NCBI RefSeq assembly: GCF_947488515.1
Contig: NZ_CANKZF010000003.1
Location: 620,001-684,000 of the forward strand
From: an uncultured Nocardioides sp.
Lineage (GTDB): Bacteria; Actinomycetota; Actinomycetes; Propionibacteriales; Nocardioidaceae
Length of the DNA: 64,000 nt
Direction: 5' to 3'
Under the pieces are notes generated by a model that was not told the origin of the DNA, made no database searches, and saw only the letters and a program-made list of their open reading frames with translations. Below, one piece after another: positions 54,790-63,122 of the stretch; position 1 is the stretch's first letter; every line of letters begins with the position of its first letter. A program made the translations under genes and the position numbers.

Positions 54790-56655
54790 ATGGCACGCGG
54801 CATCACGCTGTCGTTCGCCACGATCACCTGCGACCGCTGCCGAGCTACCAGACTGCTGACCCAGGCATGCCCGGAGTGCGGGCTCAGGCCGAGACGACAT
54901 GAGACGCAGCCCGACTTGGAGCGGCGGCGCAAGGTGCTTGCTGCATTCAAAAACGCCAAAGTCGAACCACCGCTGGTCACCGACAGCCTCGAAGAAGCGA
55001 TGGCGAAGGTCCCGTCGCTCATAGATGACATCCTTCGAGAGTTGGGGAAGGTCGGGGCCGCGAGCCGAAGCCCCCAAGGCGTCACCCATGCTTTCGCACG
55101 CCTTGATGCGCAAGTGCAGTACTGGGCACAGCGGCACCCCCGACCGTCAACAAACCGTGCGCGGCAGTTCGGGTATTCGCTCAAGTTGCTTCGCGATGGC
55201 ATTGGTGTATTCGCGGAAGCCCTCGGGGCCGAGTCCCTGTTGGCTGCTCAAGCCCTGCAGGTGCAGGGTCAGGCATTACTTGACGCGGCCGGAGAGGAGA
55301 TTGGCAAGCTCCAGGAAATAGGCATCGCGGAGAGTCTTCTCAGTGGTCCCGCCGCGTACGCCCAGATCGGAGAGAACGCACGCGCAGTCGCGGGCGGCGA
55401 CGAAAGGCTCGCGCTCCTAGACGAGCGACTACGCGAGATGTCGGGGGGCACAACGGATGCGTCCCAGATGGGCATCGGCTTGAACCTCTTGGTTCTACGC
55501 CACCTGACGCTCGTTCTGTTCGATCTCAGCGAGACGATGGAAGTTGCGAGAGCCGCCGAGGCGCGGATGGGGGATCTGACGGCCGTCTGCAGTTCTGCAA
55601 ACTGGCAAGCACGCCATGGCGTCGTCACGGCGCAGTTGTCGATTGCCGCGTTCAATCTGTCGAGCATCGACGAGGACAATGACCTAGAGGCAGCAAGCGC
55701 AGCTCTTCAGATCGTCATGCAGTGTCGTGACGGCGTCATACGCCACTGTCTCGCCACGATGTTTGCCGGCACTGCCGCAGACTACGACCGCCTCTCCGCG
55801 AAGAGTGCGGGTTACCTCATCAAGCGAGCTACGCAGGACTGTGCTGATCTGCGCCTGAATGAGAATCTCTCGGAAGTACTCCGCCATGCTGCCGCTCATT
55901 ACGACTACGACGTCACGGAGACGCACCTTGTCACGCGAACCAGTTCCGGCGAGGAAGCCCTCACGATTGATGAGTTCATCGACTCTGTCTTGGGTTACCT
56001 GCAGACAGCTGTATCACTGCTCATGGCGTTGATTCGGACAACGGCCCGCCAAGGCATCCAGTTCGACCTGTCTCGTCACACCCCAGAGCGAGACATCTTC
56101 GGATGCATGGTGATGCTCTTGGGTCTGCTCGGCTTCACTGACGCGTCAATCGAGAAGGATGGGCCAGTCCTTCGTGTCACCGGGAACGGCGACGTGAACC
56201 AACTGGCAACGGCCGTGGCTGGCATGGTCGCCGTCGCTCCCGCCAACCTCCACCGCGTGGAGGGCGTGATCACCTCGCCTGAACGATCCCAACCGCACCT
56301 CTGGGAGGCACCGTTAGACGCCTTCCGTGCGTACGCAAGTCGTCCAGTCCTGGGGTCCGACCTCGACGAGATGCTCGCGCTGGTACGAGTGACCGCGTCC
56401 GTGCGAGTAGATGGTGAACCTGTGTGGGACCACAACAAGTGGGCAGCGATGGCAATGCATGTCTTTAACGAGACGAAGGGGATGTCCACACGGGAGAGGG
56501 TCGTGCGGTTCAAGCAGATTCGGGACCACACGGCCGATAACGGCTTCTCAGACGTTGCGAGTGCGCTCACGACGATCCTGGAGGGCGTGAGGCAAGGCCG
56601 TGACTCTGAGCCACTGCCGGCTAGCGCCTTGATGCGACCCACGTCCATCTTCTGA
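54790..56655 (+). CDS. Zinc-ribbon/HEPN-motif protein, element cargo
   Basis: 621 aa from ATG 54790. Residues 14-30 form a zinc ribbon (Cys14, Cys17, Cys27, Cys30). A helical region of about 300 residues follows with no recognised family. Around residues 355-440 lies an ApeA-like HEPN pattern: SEVLRHAAAHYDYDV, where Arg365 and His370 form the R-x4-H active site, then LTIDEFIDSVLGYLQTAVS. The last 180 residues are a separate alpha/beta domain with no known match. HEPN proteins of this kind cut RNA in toxin-antitoxin and abortive-infection systems. Codon third positions are A/T-richer than the chromosome, fitting transfer. Defence function is inference. Confidence 0.9.
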   Translation: MARGITLSFATITCDRCRATRLLTQACPECGLRPRRHETQPDLERRRKVLAAFKNAKVEPPLVTDSLEEAMAKVPSLIDDILRELGKVGAASRSPQGVTHAFARLDAQVQYWAQRHPRPSTNRARQFGYSLKLLRDGIGVFAEALGAESLLAAQALQVQGQALLDAAGEEIGKLQEIGIAESLLSGPAAYAQIGENARAVAGGDERLALLDERLREMSGGTTDASQMGIGLNLLVLRHLTLVLFDLSETMEVARAAEARMGDLTAVCSSANWQARHGVVTAQLSIAAFNLSSIDEDNDLEAASAALQIVMQCRDGVIRHCLATMFAGTAADYDRLSAKSAGYLIKRATQDCADLRLNENLSEVLRHAAAHYDYDVTETHLVTRTSSGEEALTIDEFIDSVLGYLQTAVSLLMALIRTTARQGIQFDLSRHTPERDIFGCMVMLLGLLGFTDASIEKDGPVLRVTGNGDVNQLATAVAGMVAVAPANLHRVEGVITSPERSQPHLWEAPLDAFRAYASRPVLGSDLDEMLALVRVTASVRVDGEPVWDHNKWAAMAMHVFNETKGMSTRERVVRFKQIRDHTADNGFSDVASALTTILEGVRQGRDSEPLPASALMRPTSIF

Positions 56656-56850
56656 GCAGACCAGTCCAGGCACTTGCGCGGAGCATGGGCCGCGTATCAC
56701 CTACCACTGGGCGATCGCTTCCCGGTCGATCGGTGCCTGACATCACTTGACCCCGTGCGGGGCAACCCGCGCCTCACAGCGGGTTCCCATCTCGTATTCC
56801 TGCAGGTCAGAGGCTTGCGTACCAGTTGCACTCTCGCCAACAAACGCAGA
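56656..56850. other. Element right-end non-coding region
   Basis: No gene seen. It contains a palindrome TTGACCCCG/CGGGGCAA (about 56747-56765) and a 7-bp hairpin AACCCGC/GCGGGTT (56764-56770 with 56779-56785). These may be integrase or excisionase sites or structured leader RNA. Confidence 0.45.
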
Positions 56851-56896
56851 TCGGGGTCCATTCGGGGTCCGAAACTTTGACCCCATTTTGACCCCG
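56851..56896. repeat. GGGGTCC and TTTGACCCC repeats near the right end
   Basis: TCGGGGTCC (56851-56859) and TTCGGGGTCC (56861-56870) are the reverse complement of the left-end GGACCCC units. TTTGACCCC (56876-56884) and TTTTGACCCC (56886-56895) follow. The att core itself contains CTTGACCCCC. Likely arm-type sites paired with those at 52701-52734. Confidence 0.65.
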
Positions 56897-56940
56897 GTGA
56901 GCACTTCGAGGCTCAGCCTCACATGGAGGTGGAAAAGCGA

Positions 56941-56982
56941 AGCAGGGCCCTGACCTGCGGTTTTGCAGATCAGGGCCCTGCT
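56941..56982 (-). terminator. Element-supplied terminator for tRNA-Pro
   Basis: A perfect 13-bp stem: arms 56941-56953 (AGCAGGGCCCTGA) and 56970-56982 (TCAGGGCCCTGCT). On the minus strand it comes 7 nt after the tRNA 3' end and is followed by TCGCTTTT. Because integration separated the tRNA from its old terminator at 52515-52555, this one now serves it. Confidence 0.75.
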
Positions 56983-57063
<81 letters not shown>

Positions 57064-57276
57064 AGTGCTCCTGGCACGAGGCCTGCGGAGCGATGGGAAG
57101 ACTACCGCAGGGCCTCCGCGGTCACGGAATCGACCCGCCATCCTCGCCGCTCCCCCGTCCTCGACGGTTCGCCGGATGGGAGCAGACGTAGTCCGAGTGG
57201 GCCATTTGTCGCCGAACCCCATGAGCGCTGGCCGGCATGGTCCGACGATGGACCGTCGACCTGTGGGGGTTCCCTG

Positions 57277-57957
57277 ATGCCAGCTGTGCCACGCCTCGGC
57301 CTGGTGGTCGCCGCCCTTGCGGCGATCGTCGGGACGGGCCTCGTCGCGCCCGCAGCGCAGGCGGCACCGGAGGCGGTCGTGCGTGAGGACGGCGGTGAGG
57401 CCGAGGCCGTCGCCCTGGCTGAGCAGCTCGCCGAGCAGCTCGCCGAGCGGCAGGAGAGCCTGACGACCCTGAACCAGGCCGCCGACGCCCGCGACCGGGC
57501 GCTCATCGGCTACCGCGCCGTGCTGGCCCGCTACGGGTACGACGGCGATCCGGACGCGGTGCGCGCCGTGCTGCCGCTGGCGTCGTACGACCTCTCGGCC
57601 GGCTTCGGGCTGACCGGCCCGCTGTGGGAGGCCGAGCACGCCGGACAGGACTTCAGCGCGTACGCCGGCGAGCCGCTGGTCGCGGTCGCCGACGGCACCG
57701 TCACCGAGGTCGCGTACGCCGGGCCCTACGGCCTGCGCACGATCCTCACGCTCCCCGACGGCACCGAGGTCTGGTACTGCCACCAGACCGACACGACCGT
57801 CGTCGCCGGGCAGAAGGTCGGCATCACCGACGTCATCGGCAGCGTGGGCTCCACCGGCAACTCCACCGGCCCGCACCTCCACCTCGAGGTGCGCCCGGGC
57901 GCCGGCAGCCCCGTCGACCCGATGGAGTGGCTGCAGGCCCAGGGCCTCGACCCGTGA
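57277..57957 (+). CDS. Secreted M23-family peptidase (LytM type)
   Basis: 226 aa from ATG 57277 with signal peptide (LGLVVAALAAIVGTGLVAPA). A short coiled coil (ALAEQLAEQLAERQESLTT) precedes the LytM domain. The zinc-site signatures AEHAGQDFSA (His and Asp) and GPHLHLEV (HxH) are complete, so an active peptidoglycan endopeptidase is likely. Good match in length to small actinobacterial M23 proteins. No neighbour shares a transcript. Confidence 0.93.
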   Translation: MPAVPRLGLVVAALAAIVGTGLVAPAAQAAPEAVVREDGGEAEAVALAEQLAEQLAERQESLTTLNQAADARDRALIGYRAVLARYGYDGDPDAVRAVLPLASYDLSAGFGLTGPLWEAEHAGQDFSAYAGEPLVAVADGTVTEVAYAGPYGLRTILTLPDGTEVWYCHQTDTTVVAGQKVGITDVIGSVGSTGNSTGPHLHLEVRPGAGSPVDPMEWLQAQGLDP

Positions 57958-57970
57958 CCTGACCCGCGGG

Positions 57971-59338
57971 TCAGCGCTTGCGCTTCTCCCGCGGCTTCTG
58001 CTCGATGACGATCGGCGTGCCGACGAACCCGAACTCCTCGCGGAGCCGACGCTCGATGAAGCGCTCGTAGGAGGCGTCGAGCTTGCCGCTGGTGAAGAGC
58101 ACGAACGTGGGCGGGGCCACGGACGGCTGGGTCGCGAACAGGATCTTGGCCTGCTTGCCGCTGCGCACCGGGTGCGGGTGCTCGGCGACCAGACGACCGA
58201 GGAACGTGTTGAGAGCGCCGGTGCCGATGCGGGTCTCCCAGCCCTCGAGCGCTTTGTCGATCGCCGGGACGAGGCGGTCCACGTGCCAGCCGGTGCGGGC
58301 GGTGAAGTTGATCCGCGGCGCCCACTTCAGCTGGACGAGGTCGCGCTCGATCTCGCGCTCGAGATAGTAGCGGCGCTCCTCGTCGACGAGGTCCCACTTG
58401 TTGAAGGCGATGACCATGGCGCGACCGGCGTCGCGGATCGTCTGGATGATCCGCATGTCCTGCTCGGACACCGTCTCGCTGGCGTCGAGCACGAGCACCG
58501 CGACCTCGGCGCGGTCGATCGCGGTCGTGGTGCGCAGCGAGGCGTAGTACTCGTGGCCGGACGCCTGGTTCACGCGCTTGCGGATGCCGGCGGTGTCGAT
58601 GAAGCGCCAGGTGCGGTCACCGAGCTGGATCAGCTCGTCGACCGGGTCGACCGTGGTGCCGGCGGCGTTGTCGACGACGACGCGGTCCTCCTTGGCCAGC
58701 ATGTTGAGCAGGGAGGACTTGCCGACGTTGGGCTTGCCGACGATCGCGATGCGGCGCGGACCACCGACCTCCTCGAAGGACTCCTTCGGCGTCTCCGGGA
58801 GGGCGGCGAGGATCGCGTCGAGCATGTCGCCGGACCCGCGGCCATGGAGGGCCGAGACCGCGAAGGGCTCGCCCAGGCCGAGGTTCCACAGGCCGTAGGC
58901 CTCGGCCTCGGTGCGCTGGTCGTCGACCTTGTTGGCGGCGAGCACGACCGGCTTGCCCGAGGCGCGCAGGATGCGGACCACAGCCTCGTCGTGGTCGGTG
59001 ATCCCCACGGTCGCGTCGACGACGAAGAGCACGGCGTCGGCCAGCGTGACGGCCACCTCGGCCTGGGCGCGGATGCTCTCGGCCATGCCACGGGCGTCGG
59101 GGTCCCAGCCGCCGGTGTCGACGACGGTGAAGGCGCGACCGTTCCAGTTGGCGTCGTAGGACACACGGTCCCGGGTCACACCCGGACGGTCCTCGACGAC
59201 GGCCTCGCGGCGCCCGATGATCCGGTTGACGAGGGTGGACTTGCCCACGTTGGGTCGCCCGACCACGGCCAGGACCGGGGTGGGCCCGGTCGGCTCGTCG
59301 GTGGACGCGGCGTCGACGCCGGCGTCGTACTCAGTCAT
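57971..59338 (-). CDS. der: Der (EngA), ribosome-assembly GTPase
   Basis: 455 aa from ATG 59338. Der has two consecutive GTPase domains and a KH-like C-terminus and is needed for 50S assembly. G1 motifs: GRPNVGKST and GKPNVGKSS, with G3 DTGGW and DTAGI and G4 NKVDD and NKWDL. The KH-like end (FVLFTSGKLDASYERFIERR) and basic tail (KPREKRKR) are complete. Upstream genes plsC-like and cmk lie on the same strand. Confidence 0.98.
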   Translation of the reverse strand: MTEYDAGVDAASTDEPTGPTPVLAVVGRPNVGKSTLVNRIIGRREAVVEDRPGVTRDRVSYDANWNGRAFTVVDTGGWDPDARGMAESIRAQAEVAVTLADAVLFVVDATVGITDHDEAVVRILRASGKPVVLAANKVDDQRTEAEAYGLWNLGLGEPFAVSALHGRGSGDMLDAILAALPETPKESFEEVGGPRRIAIVGKPNVGKSSLLNMLAKEDRVVVDNAAGTTVDPVDELIQLGDRTWRFIDTAGIRKRVNQASGHEYYASLRTTTAIDRAEVAVLVLDASETVSEQDMRIIQTIRDAGRAMVIAFNKWDLVDEERRYYLEREIERDLVQLKWAPRINFTARTGWHVDRLVPAIDKALEGWETRIGTGALNTFLGRLVAEHPHPVRSGKQAKILFATQPSVAPPTFVLFTSGKLDASYERFIERRLREEFGFVGTPIVIEQKPREKRKR

Positions 59339-59344
59339 GGGTGA

Positions 59345-60094
59345 TCACAGCTCTCTGGATGGCTCGACGAGCCCGGTGTCGGGGTCGTCCTCGGATTGTC
59401 CCGCAGGAAGCGGCCCGGGCAAGGATCGGCGCGTGTCGCCGAGCGCCGTGGCCAGCTCGGACAGCAGGTGCTCCCGGAGCAACACCGACGTGGCGGCCAC
59501 GTGTTCCCGGGTGCGTGGCCACGGCTGCTGTGTCGTCCGCCACGGCCGGCCGAACACCAGGTCGACGGTGTCGCCGCGCGCCGGGAGGGCGTTGCCGCCA
59601 CCGCCGGGCGGACGGGTGCCGAGCATCGTGACCGGCACGACCGGGGCGCCGGTGACGAGCGCGAGGTAGGCGGCACCGTGGTGGAAGCGGTGCAGCTCGC
59701 CGTCGCCGCGGGTGCCCTCGGGGAAGATGCCGGCCACTCCCCCGTCGCGGACGACGCGCAGGCACGAGCGGATCGCCCCCGGGTCGGCGTGGAACCGGTC
59801 GAGCGGGATCTGGCCGGAGGCCCGCAGGAACCGTCCGAGTCGCCCCTCGAACATCTCCTGCTTGGTCAGCGCGTGGACGGGCCGGGGCGAGAAGACCGCC
59901 AGGAGCGGCCCGTCGATGATCCCGATGTGGTTGCTCGCCAGGATCACGCCGCCCGCCTCCGGCACACGGTCGGCGTGGTGCACGACCACGGGCCACCGGG
60001 AGCGGACCAACCGCGCGGCCGGTGGACGCAGCAGGTTCAGCAACCGGGTGGCGGGGTGCTCGTCGGCGCTGGCAGGCAGGTCCGCCCGGCTCAC
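59345..60094 (-). CDS. 1-acyl-sn-glycerol-3-phosphate acyltransferase-like protein
   Basis: 249 aa from GTG 60094, overlapping the end of cmk by 4 nt. The PlsC fold is shown by the NHxxxD motif (ILASNHIGIIDGPLL) and FPEGTRGDGELHRF. Its usual order cmk - plsC - der is kept. It probably adds the second acyl chain in phospholipid synthesis or acylates another phosphorylated head group. The frame is open upstream inside cmk, so the start is set by the cmk stop. Confidence 0.93.
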   Translation of the reverse strand: MSRADLPASADEHPATRLLNLLRPPAARLVRSRWPVVVHHADRVPEAGGVILASNHIGIIDGPLLAVFSPRPVHALTKQEMFEGRLGRFLRASGQIPLDRFHADPGAIRSCLRVVRDGGVAGIFPEGTRGDGELHRFHHGAAYLALVTGAPVVPVTMLGTRPPGGGGNALPARGDTVDLVFGRPWRTTQQPWPRTREHVAATSVLLREHLLSELATALGDTRRSLPGPLPAGQSEDDPDTGLVEPSREL

Positions 60095-60777
60095 GCTCGT
60101 CGTGCCTCCGCCAGCGCGACGATCCGGTCGATGACCTCGGCGAGCGTCAGGTGCGTGCTGTCGACGTGGACCGCGCCCTCGGCCATGGTCAGCGGCGCGG
60201 TGGCCCGCCCGGAGTCGATGCGGTCGCGCTCGAGGAGGGACTGCTGGGTGCTGGCGACGTCGGTGCCGCCCTGCTCGGCCGTACGACGCTGCGCGCGGGC
60301 GTCGGGGTCGGCGCTGAGGTAGACCTTGACCTCGGCCTGCGGCCACACGACGGACCCGATGTCGCGGCCTTCGACGACGATGCCGCCCCCACCGATGGCG
60401 TCGCGCTGCAGGTCGAGCAGACGGGCACGCACCTCCGGCACGGCACTGACCGGGCTGACCGCGGCGTTGACCTCGTCGGCGCGGATCTCGACGGAGACGT
60501 CGGTGCCGTCGACGGTGATGGTCGGGTCCAGCGGGTCGGTGCCGGACTCGATGGTGGGACGCCCGGCGGCGGCCGCGACCGCCGCCGTGTCGCGTACGTC
60601 GATGCCCTCGCGCAGCAGCCACCACGTCATGGCCCGGAACATCGCACCGGTGTCGAGGTAGCGCAGGCCCAGCCGGTCGGCCACACCGCGCGAGGTGCTC
60701 GACTTCCCCGAGCCGGACGTGCCGTCGACGGCGATGACGAGGGACCCGGTCTGTGCGGTGCTGTCGACGGTGCTCAC
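60091..60777 (-). CDS. cmk: Cmk, cytidylate kinase
   Basis: 228 aa from GTG 60777. Cmk phosphorylates CMP and dCMP with ATP. It shows the P-loop AVDGTSGSGKSSTSRGVA, the conserved GLRYLDTGAMFRAMTWWLL, the NMP-binding EIRADEVNAAVSPVSAVPEV, GRDIGSVV and the LID segment DIDSGRATAPL-type. Complete and typical in length. Confidence 0.97.
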   Translation of the reverse strand: MSTVDSTAQTGSLVIAVDGTSGSGKSSTSRGVADRLGLRYLDTGAMFRAMTWWLLREGIDVRDTAAVAAAAGRPTIESGTDPLDPTITVDGTDVSVEIRADEVNAAVSPVSAVPEVRARLLDLQRDAIGGGGIVVEGRDIGSVVWPQAEVKVYLSADPDARAQRRTAEQGGTDVASTQQSLLERDRIDSGRATAPLTMAEGAVHVDSTHLTLAEVIDRIVALAEARRA

Positions 60778-60788
60778 GGGCGAGAAGG

Positions 60789-61874
60789 TTACCGGTGGGT
60801 CGTCCAGCCGCGGGATTCGAGAGCGGCCAGCAGCTGCTCGGCGCTGCCGCGCTCCACCACGAGCTCGGTGAGGCCGACGGGGCGCCCCGGGTCGTGGTCG
60901 ATGTGGACGTCCTCGATGTTGATGCCGATCTCCCCGGCGTCGCCGAACAGGCGGGCCAGCTCGCCCGGGTGGTCGGGCACCGCGACGAAGACCGAGCGGG
61001 TCGGTCGCGCCGGGCCGCCGTGCTTGCCGGGGATCGCGGCCGTCCCCGCGTTGCCGCGGGTGAGGATCTCGACGAGGTCCGGGGACCCGTCGGAGGCGAC
61101 GGCCGTCATGAGGGCGTCGAGGTCCGCGCGGACCTCGGCGAGGAGGTCGAGCACGGCCTCGGAGTTGGCCTCCAGGATCTGCTGCCACAGCTCCGGGTCG
61201 CTCGCCGCGACGCGCGTGACGTCGCGGACGCCCTGGCCCGAGAGGGCGAGGTGCTCGGCCGGGGCCGCTGCCAGGCGTCCGGCGACAAGGACGGCGGCGA
61301 GGTGCGGCAGGTGGGAGATGCGGGCGACGGCCCGGTCGTGCTCCCCCGGCTCCATCACCAGCGGCGCGGCCCCGCACTCGAGCACCAGTGCCTCGACGAG
61401 GCGTACGGCGTCGGGACGTGCGTCGGGGTGCGGCGTGACGGCCCAGGGCCGTCCGTCGAACAGGGCCGCGCTCGCGGCGAGGGGGCCGGAGCGCTCGCTG
61501 CCGGCCATCGGGTGCGAGCCGACGTAGCGGGCGAGGTCGTCGGGTCCGACCCGGCCGGCCACCTCCTCGAAGGGGGCGGCCTTGACGCTGCCGACGTCGG
61601 TGACGACGGCACCGGTGCGGCTCAGGGCGTCGACGATGGCGTCGCCGACCGCGGCGGGCGGCACGGCCACCACGACCAGCTGAGGTCGGTCGTCCGGCGT
61701 CGCCACGCGTCCCGCCCCGAGGCCGTGGGCGGTGCGCAGGTTCTCCTCGGACGTGTCGCGCAGCACGACCTCGATGCCGAGCCGGCTGCACACCAGGGCG
61801 ATCGACGTGCCGATCAGGCCCGCGCCGACGACCTCCACCGGCCCGGTCAGGGCCGGCAGGTCGTCGTCAGTCAT
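60789..61874 (-). CDS. tyrA: TyrA, prephenate dehydrogenase with ACT domain
   Basis: 361 aa from ATG 61874. TyrA converts prephenate to 4-hydroxyphenylpyruvate for tyrosine synthesis. The N-terminal NAD-binding GxGLIGTS (VEVVGAGLIGTSIAL) is followed by GSHPMAGSERSGPLAAS, which binds prephenate. An ACT regulatory domain ends the protein (SVFVAVPDHPGELARLFGDA), suggesting feedback by tyrosine or phenylalanine. It overlaps aroH by 8 nt. Confidence 0.96.
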   Translation of the reverse strand: MTDDDLPALTGPVEVVGAGLIGTSIALVCSRLGIEVVLRDTSEENLRTAHGLGAGRVATPDDRPQLVVVAVPPAAVGDAIVDALSRTGAVVTDVGSVKAAPFEEVAGRVGPDDLARYVGSHPMAGSERSGPLAASAALFDGRPWAVTPHPDARPDAVRLVEALVLECGAAPLVMEPGEHDRAVARISHLPHLAAVLVAGRLAAAPAEHLALSGQGVRDVTRVAASDPELWQQILEANSEAVLDLLAEVRADLDALMTAVASDGSPDLVEILTRGNAGTAAIPGKHGGPARPTRSVFVAVPDHPGELARLFGDAGEIGINIEDVHIDHDPGRPVGLTELVVERGSAEQLLAALESRGWTTHR

Positions 61875-62244
61875 GGCTGGTGGTCCGGACGAGGTCGCGG
61901 CGCAGGTTGGCCGCGCCGTGGAGGTAGGCGTGGGTGATCTCCGAGCGCGGCAGGTCGGTCTCGATGTGCGCCATCAGCCGGACCACCCGCGGCATCGAGC
62001 CGGCGATCTCCAGCTCGCGGGCGCAGACCAGCGGGACGTCGGAGAAGCCGAGCTGCCGTGCGGCATAGGCCGGGAACTCGCTGGTCAGGTCGCTGGTCGC
62101 GGTGAAGATGATCGAGATGAAGTCGTCGACCTCGAGATCGTTGGCCTCCATCACGTCCGTCACCAGCTCGGCGACCCGGTCCAGCATGTGCTCGCGGGTG
62201 TCCTCCTCGAGCTGGGTCGCCCCTCGCACTGCTCTCACTGCCAC
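61867..62244 (-). CDS. aroH: Chorismate mutase, AroH type
   Basis: 125 aa from ATG 62244. The monofunctional AroH-class (trimeric) chorismate mutase makes prephenate, the substrate of the next gene. Family segments: VRAVRGATQLEEDTREHML, ISIIFTATSDLTSEFPAYAA and ELEIAGSMPRVVRLMAHIE, with the arginines used for chorismate binding. Its coupling to tyrA (8-nt overlap) puts both steps of the pathway on one mRNA. Confidence 0.96.
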   Translation of the reverse strand: MAVRAVRGATQLEEDTREHMLDRVAELVTDVMEANDLEVDDFISIIFTATSDLTSEFPAYAARQLGFSDVPLVCARELEIAGSMPRVVRLMAHIETDLPRSEITHAYLHGAANLRRDLVRTTSHD

Positions 62245-62269
62245 GCGACGAGCCTAGCCGCGTCCGGAG

Positions 62270-63073
62270 TCAGAGCTGCGCGCTGTCCATCAGCTCGCCC
62301 AGCTCGGCCATGGTGAGCTCGCGCATCTCCCCCGACCGCAGGCGGGCGAGGGTGACCGGCCCGATCTGCGTGCGGGTGAGCCGGCGCACCGGGTGGCCGA
62401 CGTGGGCGAGCAGCCGCCGCACGATGCGGTTGCGCCCCTCGTGGATGGTGAGCTCGACGATCGACCGGTTGCTGCCCTCGCGCCGCGGGTCACCGCCGAG
62501 CACGCGGGCCTGGGAGACGGTGACCGGACCGTCCTCGAGCGTCACACCGGCGAGCAGCTCGCGGATCGTCCGGACGTGGACCTCGCCGTCGACCTCGGCG
62601 ACGTAGGTCTTGTCGACCTCGTGCGAGGGGTGGGCGAGGTGCTGCGCGAAGTCGCCGTCGTTGGTGAGGATGATCAGGCCCTCGGTGTCGGTGTCGAGCC
62701 GGCCCACGTGGAAGAGGCGCTCGGGCCGCTCGGCGACCAGGTCGCCCAGGGTGCGCCGACCCTCGGGGTCCGACATCGTCGAGACGACGCCGCGCGGCTT
62801 GTGGAGCACCAGGTAGACCTTGTCGCTGATCGGCGGCAGGCGCTTGCCCTCCACCCTGATGACGGCGGTGCGCGGGTCGACCTTCGTGCCGAGCCGGGTG
62901 ACGACCTCGCCGTCCACCTCGACGAGGCCGTCGAGCATGAGCTCCTCGCACTTGCGGCGGCTGGCGACGCCGGACTGCGCGAGCAGCTTCTGCAGCCGGA
63001 TCAGGCCGTCCTCGTCGGTGTCGGGGCGCTGCGAGGCGGGCTGGTCGTTGTCGGGTGCGTCGTGCGGTCTCAT
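62270..63073 (-). CDS. rluB: RluB-type 23S rRNA pseudouridine synthase
   Basis: 267 aa from ATG 63073. S4-like N-terminus (RLQKLLAQSGVASRRKCEEL) then the RsuA/RluB catalytic domain with GRLDTDTEGLIILTNDGD, carrying the nucleophilic Asp. The C-terminal segment EGRNRIVRRLLAHVGHPVRR is also typical. It makes pseudouridine in the large-subunit rRNA; the position (2605 type) is known from the family. It follows scpB in the conserved actinobacterial order. Confidence 0.96.
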   Translation of the reverse strand: MRPHDAPDNDQPASQRPDTDEDGLIRLQKLLAQSGVASRRKCEELMLDGLVEVDGEVVTRLGTKVDPRTAVIRVEGKRLPPISDKVYLVLHKPRGVVSTMSDPEGRRTLGDLVAERPERLFHVGRLDTDTEGLIILTNDGDFAQHLAHPSHEVDKTYVAEVDGEVHVRTIRELLAGVTLEDGPVTVSQARVLGGDPRREGSNRSIVELTIHEGRNRIVRRLLAHVGHPVRRLTRTQIGPVTLARLRSGEMRELTMAELGELMDSAQL

Positions 63074-63122
63074 GCGAGGTCCCTGCGGAGGCGCGAGCGG
63101 AGCGAGTGGTGTCCTGGGGCGG

